Source of the DNA: Butyrivibrio sp. | Lineage (GTDB): Bacteria > Bacillota > Clostridia > Lachnospirales > Lachnospiraceae | Assembly: GCA_024697425.1 (NCBI GenBank) | Contig: JAILFT010000047.1 | Location: 1 to 43,807, forward strand | Reading direction: 5' to 3' | Length of the DNA: 43,807 nt | In this document: one piece after another, positions 1 through 7,118 of the stretch | Layout: each line of letters starts with the position of its first letter | How positions within the stretch are numbered: position 1 is the stretch's first letter | Notes under the pieces: generated by a model | Database searches by the model: none | The model's input: the letters and a program-made list of their open reading frames with translations, nothing else | Told to the model about the DNA's origin: nothing | Made by a program: the position numbers and the translations under genes

Positions 1-392
1 AAGATGTACTGAAGATTGAGCTCTGCGCCCCAGCCTGATTTAAGGGCAAAGTTAATGGAGATGGCGTTGCCGTCATTGATCTGTGCGAAGGTGTAGGCAT
101 CAAGAGGATCTGTGACATGTCCGCAGATTACTCCGGGGAAGCTGTTGCAGGCAAGCATTGCGCCTTCACCTGTTCCGCAGCCGGTGATCACATAATCTGC
201 TGCGCCTGAATTTAATAGAACGCAGGCAAGAATGCCGTTCTGAACGTAAGTGAGCTGAGCCTTGTCCTCAGCTGAATACATGCCGTAGTTAAATACTTCA
301 AAGCCATGGCTGTCGGCAACTTTCTTGAGAGCGCCGTAGATCATTTCATTCTTGGCAGCCTGACTGTTTTCATTTATAAGTGCTATTTTCAT
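1..392 (-). CDS. RpiB/LacA/LacB-family sugar-phosphate isomerase (3' part outside window)
   Basis: The minus-strand frame opens with MKIALINENSQAAKNEMIYG and runs off the left edge after 130 codons, so the C-terminus is missing. Early residues form a Rossmann-like start, and the segment TGCGTGEGAMLACNSFPGV matches the phosphate-binding and catalytic-Cys region of ribose-5-phosphate isomerase B and galactose-6-phosphate isomerase subunits. This family interconverts aldose and ketose phosphates in the cytoplasm. A good ribosome binding site (GGAGGG on the minus strand, about 399-404) precedes the ATG at 392, and a minus-strand TATAAT lies at 418-413 without an obvious -35. The substrate cannot be decided; many Firmicutes carry several paralogues. 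It is divergent from the TPR gene to its right. The family call is fairly safe, the specific enzyme is not. Confidence 0.8.
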   Translation of the reverse strand, partial: MKIALINENSQAAKNEMIYGALKKVADSHGFEVFNYGMYSAEDKAQLTYVQNGILACVLLNSGAADYVITGCGTGEGAMLACNSFPGVICGHVTDPLDAYTFAQINDGNAISINFALKSGWGAELNLQYI

Positions 393-551
393 ATTGAAAT
401 CCCTCCGTTAAGATTATAGTTTTTGACATGATTATTTTAGGTCTTTGGAATGTCACTGTCCACGTGGTTTTATCCTTTGTGCAGAATAGTCAAGAAACTG
501 GACAAATGTTACGGAATTGTTAATTTTTCCCTTTATATGGAAAGGGTTTCA

Positions 552-560
552 TGCTATACT
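552..560 (+). promoter_or_regulatory. Extended -10 promoter element for the TPR gene
   Basis: TGCTATACT is a TGn-extended -10 box. No convincing -35 lies 16-18 nt upstream (TTTATA at 532-537 at best). The TTG start at 607 follows about 46 nt downstream. The same TGnTATACT arrangement recurs at 21074-21082 (minus) and 21098-21106 (plus). Confidence 0.45.
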
Positions 561-606
561 AACGAAAGCATTTTGGTTTTTGGATAAATTTAAGGGTGGT
601 TTAGTT

Positions 607-2019
607 TTGGATATTTCAGTTTCAAATAATTACAGAAAAAAGGGACAGACAAGAAGGCTTACATCAGGCAAGAGATCTGCAAAGAGCAGAGCAAGGGTTT
701 CTGCCAGACCTTTTATAATAATCGGACTTTCACTTATTGTATTGGGTGTAGCCGGATTTTTTGTATACAACAATCTGCCTGCAGTTCAGGTTAACAAGGC
801 TATAGCTGCAGGGGACAAATACCTGGAGACATCGGATTATCAGTCTGCTATTGATTCCTACAACGAGGCAATAAAGATAGACAGTCATTCCGTTACAGCT
901 TATTCCAATATGGCAGGAGCATATCTTAGCAACAATGATGCTGAGTCAGCCAAGAAGATCCTCTATGCCGGTTGGGAGAATACAGAGAATACCGGACTTC
1001 TTGACAATTACCACACGGTGATCCTCAACGAGGCTGTGGATGCCATGAATTCCCAGACTGCCAATATGAACACGGCACTTGCGATTATGTCCGTACTTAA
1101 GGATAATAATACAAGCAGTGACGCAGTAAAGCTTCTTGATGCTGCTTATGACAGGGTATTCAAGGATGCCTATGGATACAATACAGATGCATTCTTCAGA
1201 TCAGGCAGCACCACATACACATCGGAAAATGGCGATGCAACTTTTTCCTATGCAGAGTATGCCGAATTTGTAAAGGAACTTACAGATATCTATAAGGCGG
1301 CTCCTTCAGAGGAACTTAAGAATGTTGTCCTTAAATACGCTGTTCCCGGCCTTGATTCCTTCACCATGAACTACGAGGATGCCCTTTCATATGAGGCGGT
1401 CATTGATGAGGTGGAGAGCAGTGTCGGCACAAGTGAGAGACTTGATTCCTTCAGGAAATGCATTGTAAATGCCCGTGAGGTACAGAGCGTATTCAGCGAT
1501 ATCTTTACCCAGCTGGACGTGGGAAATGTGGACGAACTGAGAAATTTTATCGTTTCAGCAGAATATATTTCTCTTAGAGATGTCTTTTTGAATAAAATGG
1601 AGACACCTCTTGAGAATACAACATATATTCCCGTCAGCAGGGAGGCTGTGATCTTCAATAACAATGAGGGAAGCTGGAGCTACAGATTCCTAAGCTTTGA
1701 TGAGAATCCTGCTACAGCCGGAGTTATCACCATCTGGGCCAATTATTTTGAGGACGGCGGTGTTCAGAGATGCGCCATTTCCTATGAGCCTGCCTCGGTT
1801 GATGACAGCTATTACCCTCATACCAAGTATTCAGTCACATATCTCAACAGCTATGTGACCCAGGGAAATTCCACCAAGGTTCCCAAAATGAATTACAGAC
1901 TTGAAACCTCCATTACAATGCAGGACGGAGAAGAGGAAGAGACTATAATAAGTGATTGGGGAGGGCCCAACGAAGCGACAATGGACATAGATACCATTGA
2001 GTCCAGAATCCGGGCGTAA
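607..2019 (+). CDS. Membrane-anchored TPR protein of unknown function
   Basis: This is a 470-residue protein if translation starts at the TTG at 607, which I prefer because a GGGTGG-type ribosome site (about 594-599) sits just ahead of it and because the upstream extension would run through the -10 box at 555-560. The N-terminus is basic (residues 8-32), followed by one transmembrane helix at about 36-56 (IIIGLSLIVLGVAGFFVY). Two tetratricopeptide-like helix pairs follow at about 60-120 (pattern GDKYLETSDYQSAIDSYNEA). The remaining 350 residues look extracytoplasmic, acidic and mixed alpha/beta, and I recognise no domain there. Topology is probably N-in with the bulk outside. The next gene starts 3 nt after the stop, so the two are likely co-transcribed. 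A function is not assignable. Confidence 0.75.
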   Translation: MDISVSNNYRKKGQTRRLTSGKRSAKSRARVSARPFIIIGLSLIVLGVAGFFVYNNLPAVQVNKAIAAGDKYLETSDYQSAIDSYNEAIKIDSHSVTAYSNMAGAYLSNNDAESAKKILYAGWENTENTGLLDNYHTVILNEAVDAMNSQTANMNTALAIMSVLKDNNTSSDAVKLLDAAYDRVFKDAYGYNTDAFFRSGSTTYTSENGDATFSYAEYAEFVKELTDIYKAAPSEELKNVVLKYAVPGLDSFTMNYEDALSYEAVIDEVESSVGTSERLDSFRKCIVNAREVQSVFSDIFTQLDVGNVDELRNFIVSAEYISLRDVFLNKMETPLENTTYIPVSREAVIFNNNEGSWSYRFLSFDENPATAGVITIWANYFEDGGVQRCAISYEPASVDDSYYPHTKYSVTYLNSYVTQGNSTKVPKMNYRLETSITMQDGEEEETIISDWGGPNEATMDIDTIESRIRA

Positions 2020-2022
2020 TAC

Positions 2023-3198
2023 ATGATCTGTTTTCTTGCTAGGTTCTTTATCAAAGACTATAACAGGGTTGATGACCCTGAAGTAAGGCAGAACTATGGC
2101 ATCCTCAGCGGTGTCATAGGCATTGCCCTGAATATTATTCTGGTTATTATCAAAATGTTTGCGGGCTACATCAGCGGGTCCATTGCGATCGTATCTGATG
2201 CCCTGAACAATCTATCGGATGTGGCATCCTCTGTGGTGACATTGGTGGGATTCAAACTCTCCGGGCAGGAAGCGGACGAGGAGCATCCCTATGGTCACGG
2301 CAGGCTTGAATATGTTGCCGGTCTTATTGTTTCCCTGTTTATCATGGTCATGGCAGTGGAGCTCCTTCAGAGTTCTTTTAACAAGATCCTTCATCATCAG
2401 GAGATCACATTTACTCCGGTGGTGGGATTCATTCTTGTGATATCCATAATCATCAAGCTTATAATGTTTGGCGCCAATCTTCAGGCCTCCAGGGCTATAA
2501 AAAGTGCCACTTTAAAATCCACGGCAATGGACAGCATTTCAGATGTCTTTTCCACGGGGATCGTTCTTATATCCGTGGCTGTAGCTCATTACTTCGGAGT
2601 CAATATTGACGGAATAGCCGGTATTATCGTTGGTCTGTTTATCATGAAGACAGGCTACGATGCCGCAAAGGATACCATCAGCCCGCTCCTTGGCGAGCCC
2701 GCTGACAAGGAATTCATTGATGAGGTAAAAGAGACGGTGCTTGCCCACGAGGGAGTTCTGGGAGTGCACGACATTATAGTCCACAACTACGGCCCCGGGA
2801 GGATCATGATGTCCCTCCATGTTGAGGTGCCTTCCGACAGAACAATGGTGGAAGCGCATGATCTTATAGATGAGATTGAAAGACAGCTTAATGACAAATA
2901 CAGGTGTATGGCGGTGATACATCTTGATCCTGTCAGCGATGATGACAGACAGGCAAGAGATATGAAGAGGTGGCTCAAGCTGGTCCTTGAGGAGATAGAC
3001 CCGAAGCTAAGGTACCATGATTGCCGTATCGTAAGAAACAGGGATGAGGAGCCAATAGTTTCTTTTGACCTGGAAGTACCTTATAAGTATGACATTAAGG
3101 ACGAGGAACTAAAGCGGATAATAGAGGACCGTGTTAGGGATATGGCCGGGGGATATAAACTGGATATAACAGTTGACAAGGCCAAGAAAGAGGACTGA
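2023..3198 (+). CDS. Cation diffusion facilitator family transporter, manganese-type signature
   Basis: CDF antiporters export divalent metal from the cytoplasm in exchange for protons. This 391-residue protein has six predicted helices. The transport site shows N62 and D66 in TM2 (NNLSD) and D170 and D174 in TM5 (DSISD), the Asn/Asp-Asp/Asp set that I associate with manganese exporters such as pneumococcal MntE rather than the His/Asp zinc type. The EEHPYGHGRLEY loop after TM2 is typical of the family. After the membrane part comes the cytoplasmic dimerisation domain (about 210-290), then roughly 100 extra residues resembling a second copy of that domain. The start follows the previous stop by 3 nt with no clear ribosome site, suggesting translational coupling. 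Metal specificity is inference from motif only. Confidence 0.88.
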   Translation: MICFLARFFIKDYNRVDDPEVRQNYGILSGVIGIALNIILVIIKMFAGYISGSIAIVSDALNNLSDVASSVVTLVGFKLSGQEADEEHPYGHGRLEYVAGLIVSLFIMVMAVELLQSSFNKILHHQEITFTPVVGFILVISIIIKLIMFGANLQASRAIKSATLKSTAMDSISDVFSTGIVLISVAVAHYFGVNIDGIAGIIVGLFIMKTGYDAAKDTISPLLGEPADKEFIDEVKETVLAHEGVLGVHDIIVHNYGPGRIMMSLHVEVPSDRTMVEAHDLIDEIERQLNDKYRCMAVIHLDPVSDDDRQARDMKRWLKLVLEEIDPKLRYHDCRIVRNRDEEPIVSFDLEVPYKYDIKDEELKRIIEDRVRDMAGGYKLDITVDKAKKED

Positions 3199-3257
3199 GA
3201 AGGATCAAGAGACCGGGGCTTAAGAAAAAGGGTTTAGAATAAGGAGAGGAAAAAGGT

Positions 3258-5012
3258 ATGTTGTGGTTTGGAAAAATAAGGGAGGATGCCAAGGCGGTAT
3301 TTAAGGAGCATCCTGCCTCAATTTTGTCGTGTTTTGCAGGCTTTCTTATACTTGGAGTCATTGACGACATTCTTTCAAGGATAGGAGGCATAAATACTGC
3401 AAGGGTAGTGCTGTCTGTTATCGCAGACTTTTGCTTTGCAATGACACCGGCATTTGCTCTATGCGAGTCCCATTTGGGTTTTAGCAGGAATAGGGGTGAG
3501 TCTCCGGATCTTAAGGACTTTAAAAAGTCCGTCATCTATATCATAGTTCTTTTGATTTCTGCCGGAATGAGCGGCAGATTTGCCTATATCAAATACGATC
3601 CCGCAAACCATATAAGCACAATATTTGATTTTGACGTCATCGGCGCGGACAATCCCTTTATGAGATTTTTCTTCGTGTATCTGGCGGCGTGCATTATCGG
3701 GGCCGTTTACTTCCTGTACAAGAAGAGCGGCGAGAGCTTTGAGAGCTATTTTGTAAAGGGCTTTCTTGGCACCATGAAGGGCGAGCTGGCCTACGGTGTG
3801 GTTCTTCTTGGAGGCCTTTGCATCGTGTGGGTTTTCCAGACTCTGATCTATGATATTGATGCCATCGCAATTGTTGTGGCACTTATCAGCGGAGCCATGG
3901 CTTATCCCGCGGTTCTTATCGCACTTTCAAGGCCGGGAGAAAAGGTGAGCAAATTCGGAAAGATCATGATGGGATATGTATTTCCCGGATTTCTTGCTGC
4001 GGCATTTATTATTCTTTATGTCTACATCCTGAAGATTGTGTTCACCTGGAAATTCCCCTCCAACGAAGCCTTTGCCATTGTCACGGCTCTTTTCATCTCG
4101 GGAATCTTCTTCTGGTCCATGGCCCAGGGGTGCACTGAGGGCAGATACAATCAGGCGCTTCGCATTATGCCCATGTTATTTATTCCTTTTATCGTGATAC
4201 AGATCATCTGTCTGTACATGAGAATAGCCCAGTACGGCCTTACACAGTCCAGGTATTTCGGAATTCTCCTGATAGTCTTTGAGGTACTCTACGAAGTCAT
4301 TTATATCCTGCGCTTTCTTAAAGGTAAAGGGATGGAGTGGATTCTTTTCCCGGTGGTCCTTGGATTTGTACTTATTGCTCTGATAGTGCCGGGAGTCAAT
4401 GTCTGTGCGGCCATAACCGGCTCCCAGGGCAAGGTTGTGGAGCGCTTTATAGAAGACACCCTCTCGGGAAAAGAGCTTTCATCTGCAGATAAGGCCATGG
4501 CCAGATCCGCCTATAAAGTCATAAACAGAGAGGCCGGTTTTGAGGGTTCAAGGTTCATCAAAAAGCTTGGGGGCAAATTCCCGGAATTTGACTTGAAAGC
4601 TGAGTTTGATCCGGAGGGAAGCGATAGCGAGGATTACGTTTCAAGCGAGTATTATTCTGCCGATAATGATATTACGGGATTTGACACCCTGGGCTATAAG
4701 CATGTTGAAGTGGTAGAGTTCTCTTCATATGATTATGATGAGGCTGCAAACATGAAAATTTCAGACACCAAAAAGGTGGAGCTTCGTCACAGGAATGAAG
4801 AAGAGCCGTATGCGGAGATTGATCTGTCGGAAACGATCGACAGGATGAGGCAGCTTCACAAAAATGGTGCCGTTCAGTTCGAGTATGACAAAGTGATAGA
4901 AGACCCGATCATATTCGATGACGGAAGCCTTTTATATATCACCTACATAAGCTTTGATGAGCAGAAGGATGTACTTACACATCTGTATTTAAACGGGTTT
5001 TACCTGCATTGA
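3258..5012 (+). CDS. DUF4153-like polytopic membrane protein
   Basis: A 584-residue protein with about ten to twelve hydrophobic helices in residues 20-385 and a soluble, acidic C-terminal portion of about 200 residues. The segment MRIAQYGLTQSRYFG within the last helices matches the most recognisable stretch of the DUF4153 family (pattern YxRIxQYGxTxxRY), and the C-terminal layout (SEDYVSSEYYSADNDITGFD) also resembles that family. Its biochemical role is not established; DUF4153 proteins are integral membrane proteins of Firmicutes and other bacteria. An AGGAGAGG ribosome site precedes the ATG. It lies 59 nt after the CDF gene and may share its transcript. The gpmI promoter starts only 31 nt after the stop, and I see no terminator in between. 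Confidence 0.7.
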   Translation: MLWFGKIREDAKAVFKEHPASILSCFAGFLILGVIDDILSRIGGINTARVVLSVIADFCFAMTPAFALCESHLGFSRNRGESPDLKDFKKSVIYIIVLLISAGMSGRFAYIKYDPANHISTIFDFDVIGADNPFMRFFFVYLAACIIGAVYFLYKKSGESFESYFVKGFLGTMKGELAYGVVLLGGLCIVWVFQTLIYDIDAIAIVVALISGAMAYPAVLIALSRPGEKVSKFGKIMMGYVFPGFLAAAFIILYVYILKIVFTWKFPSNEAFAIVTALFISGIFFWSMAQGCTEGRYNQALRIMPMLFIPFIVIQIICLYMRIAQYGLTQSRYFGILLIVFEVLYEVIYILRFLKGKGMEWILFPVVLGFVLIALIVPGVNVCAAITGSQGKVVERFIEDTLSGKELSSADKAMARSAYKVINREAGFEGSRFIKKLGGKFPEFDLKAEFDPEGSDSEDYVSSEYYSADNDITGFDTLGYKHVEVVEFSSYDYDEAANMKISDTKKVELRHRNEEEPYAEIDLSETIDRMRQLHKNGAVQFEYDKVIEDPIIFDDGSLLYITYISFDEQKDVLTHLYLNGFYLH

Positions 5013-5043
5013 TGAGATAATTTATTAAGGTTTTGTTAAATGC

Positions 5044-5073
5044 TTGTCATTATCGGGGCTTATGCGCTATACT
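5044..5073 (+). promoter_or_regulatory. Sigma-A type promoter of gpmI
   Basis: TTGTCA (5044-5049), 18-nt spacer, TATACT (5068-5073). The resulting leader of about 70 nt carries a GCTGCC/GGCAGC hairpin at 5111-5129 and then the GGAGG ribosome site. Confidence 0.75.
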
Positions 5074-5151
5074 AGGCAAGGACGAAAGTTCTTTTAAAGA
5101 TATTATTGTGGCTGCCGCCTGCAGGCAGCGTAGAAAACGGAGGATATAAAT

Positions 5152-6699
5152 ATGAGAGGTTCCAAACCTACAGTTCTTCTTATACTTGATGGATACGGAC
5201 TGAATGACAACCCTGAGTACAACGCCATTGCAATGGCCAATACACCTGTGATGGACGGACTTATGAAGGATTATCCCTTTGTAAAGGGCTATGCCAGCGG
5301 ACTTGCTGTCGGACTTCCCGACGGACAGATGGGTAACTCTGAGGTTGGCCACATGAACATGGGCGCCGGCAGGATTGTTTACCAGGAGCTTACAAGGATC
5401 ACCAAGTCCATTGAGGACGGAGATTTCTTTACAAACGAAGGTCTTATGGCTGCAATCACAAACTGCAAGGAGAAAGGCTCTGCACTTCACATGTACGGCC
5501 TTGTTTCCGACGGCGGTGTTCACAGCCACATTACACATATTTACGGACTTCTTGAACTTGCCAAGAAGAACGGACTGGATAAGGTTTATGTTCACTGCTT
5601 CCTGGACGGAAGAGATACTCCTCCCGAGAGCGGTATCGACTTTATTCAGCAGCTTGAGGACAAGATGAAGGAGCTTGGAGTTGGCCAGATTGCATCTATT
5701 TCAGGCCGTTATTATGCAATGGACAGAGATAACAACTACGATCGTGTAGAGATCGCATACAACGCACTTACAAAGGGCGAGGGCAACAAGGCTAATTCTG
5801 CTCACGAGTGCATGGTTGAGTCCTACAAGAACGGCAAGACCGATGAGTTCGTTATCCCTACAGTTATCATGAAGAACGGTGCTCCCGTTGCTACCATCAA
5901 GGACGGCGACTCCATTATCTTCTACAATTTCCGTCCCGACAGAGCAAGAGAGATCACTCACTGCTTCTGCGACGATGAGTTTGATAAGTTCAACAGAGGA
6001 AAGCGTCTTGACGTAACTTATGTATGCTTCACAGACTACGATCCTCTTATCCCCAACAAGGAGATTGCCTTCAAGAAGGTTCTTCTTAACAACACCTTCG
6101 GTGAGTGGCTGGCAAACAAGGGCATGAAGCAGGCTCGTATCGCTGAGACAGAGAAGTATGCTCACGTAACATTCTTCTTTAACGGCGGCGTTGAGAAGCC
6201 CAACGAGGGCGAGGACAGAGTTCTGGTTAACAGCCCCAAGGACGTTCCCACCTATGACCTTAAGCCTCAGATGAGCGCCCCCGAGGTTTGCGAGAAGATC
6301 CTTGATGCCATTAACTCTCAGAAATACGATGTGGTTGTTGCCAACTTTGCTAACCCTGACATGGTAGGACATACAGGTGTTATCCCTGCTGCAGTTAAGG
6401 CCATCGAAGTTGTTGACGAGTGCGTTGGCAAGATCGTTGATGCCATCAAGGCAGTAAACGGAACAATGTTCATCTGCGCAGACCACGGTAATGCAGATAT
6501 GATGGTTGACTATGAGACAGGAGAGCCCTGGACAGCTCACACAACAAATCCTGTTCCTTTCATCCTGGTTAACTACGATCCCGACTACACCTTAAGAGAG
6601 GGCGGATGCCTTGCTGATATCATCCCTACTCTTATAGAGTGCATGGGCGAGGAGCAGCCTGCTGAGATGACAGGAAAGAGTCTTCTTATTCATAAGTGA
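5152..6699 (+). CDS. gpmI: 2,3-bisphosphoglycerate-independent phosphoglycerate mutase
   Basis: This enzyme interconverts 3-phosphoglycerate and 2-phosphoglycerate in glycolysis using two manganese ions and a phosphoserine intermediate. At 515 residues it has the usual iPGM length. D13 (ILDGYG) and the catalytic serine S63 in GQMGNSEVGHMNMGAGR are present, followed by the phosphotransferase insert motifs DGRDTPP, GRYYAMDRD and NFRPDRAREI, and the second metal cluster ADHGNADMM with the downstream AHTTNPVP. The start is fixed by GGAGG eight nt upstream of the ATG. Codon choice is strongly restricted (CTT, GTT, AAG, GGC), as in highly expressed genes, and contrasts with the genes around ssrA. 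It has its own promoter and is followed by the secG promoter, so it may be largely monocistronic. Confidence 0.97.
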   Translation: MRGSKPTVLLILDGYGLNDNPEYNAIAMANTPVMDGLMKDYPFVKGYASGLAVGLPDGQMGNSEVGHMNMGAGRIVYQELTRITKSIEDGDFFTNEGLMAAITNCKEKGSALHMYGLVSDGGVHSHITHIYGLLELAKKNGLDKVYVHCFLDGRDTPPESGIDFIQQLEDKMKELGVGQIASISGRYYAMDRDNNYDRVEIAYNALTKGEGNKANSAHECMVESYKNGKTDEFVIPTVIMKNGAPVATIKDGDSIIFYNFRPDRAREITHCFCDDEFDKFNRGKRLDVTYVCFTDYDPLIPNKEIAFKKVLLNNTFGEWLANKGMKQARIAETEKYAHVTFFFNGGVEKPNEGEDRVLVNSPKDVPTYDLKPQMSAPEVCEKILDAINSQKYDVVVANFANPDMVGHTGVIPAAVKAIEVVDECVGKIVDAIKAVNGTMFICADHGNADMMVDYETGEPWTAHTTNPVPFILVNYDPDYTLREGGCLADIIPTLIECMGEEQPAEMTGKSLLIHK

Positions 6700-6717
6700 T
6701 TAAATCGGCTAAATCTG

Positions 6718-6746
6718 TTGACGATATAGTGCATTTATGTTAAAGT
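6718..6746 (+). promoter_or_regulatory. Promoter of secG
   Basis: TTGACG (6718-6723), 17-nt spacer ending in TGT, then TAAAGT (6741-6746), giving a TGn-extended -10. It starts 19 nt after the gpmI stop. Confidence 0.65.
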
Positions 6747-6791
6747 ATCTAAGTTGACTAAATTTGTAGAAATGCACTGGAGGATATGTTC

Positions 6792-7034
6792 GTGAGTGTT
6801 TTAGATTACGTATTCGGAGTATTATTTATCATAGTTTGTATCGCACTTGTAGTTCTCGTTCTTATGCAGGAAGGCAAGAACCAGGGGCTTGGTGCTATTC
6901 AGGGTACCGTTGAGAACACATATTGGGGCAAGAACAAGGGCCGTTCAAGAGAAGGCGTTCTTAAGAAGATCACAGTTGGATTGTCAGTACTGTTTGTGGT
7001 ATTTTCAATCGTTCTTAACATGGGATTATTCTGA
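6792..7034 (+). CDS. secG: Protein translocase subunit SecG
   Basis: SecG is a small two-helix partner of the SecYEG channel that assists protein export. The protein is 80 residues from the GTG at 6792. I choose this over the ATG at 6786 because the GGAGG at 6779-6783 is only 2 nt from the ATG but 8 nt from the GTG. Helix 1 is LFIIVCIALVVLVLMQ, followed by the conserved QEGKNQGLG and a loop, and helix 2 is ITVGLSVLFVVFSIVLNM. Its position before rnr and smpB is the classical Firmicute arrangement. A strong terminator follows at 7062-7096, so most transcripts probably end before rnr. Confidence 0.93.
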   Translation: MSVLDYVFGVLFIIVCIALVVLVLMQEGKNQGLGAIQGTVENTYWGKNKGRSREGVLKKITVGLSVLFVVFSIVLNMGLF

Positions 7035-7061
7035 TAACAGTTTTATCAATGAATTATTCGA

Positions 7062-7096
7062 GGCACTCTAATATTTTTATTAGAGTGCCTTTTTTA
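7062..7096 (+). terminator. Intrinsic terminator after secG
   Basis: Perfect 12-bp stem (GGCACTCTAATA with TATTAGAGTGCC), TTTT loop, then a run of seven T. It separates secG from rnr, so rnr needs read-through or a weak promoter that I did not identify. Confidence 0.92.
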
Positions 7097-7118
7097 CCTT
7101 TAGGAAAAGAGGAAATGA

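Noticed and set aside
517-606. Upstream TTG start giving a 30-residue longer TPR protein
   Set aside because: The extension spans the extended -10 box at 552-560 and lacks a ribosome site; the TTG at 607 has one.
5701-6540. 279-codon antisense open frame within gpmI
   Set aside because: It is a shadow of gpmI's strongly biased codons; no ribosome site, no recognisable domain, fully overlapped by a certain gene.
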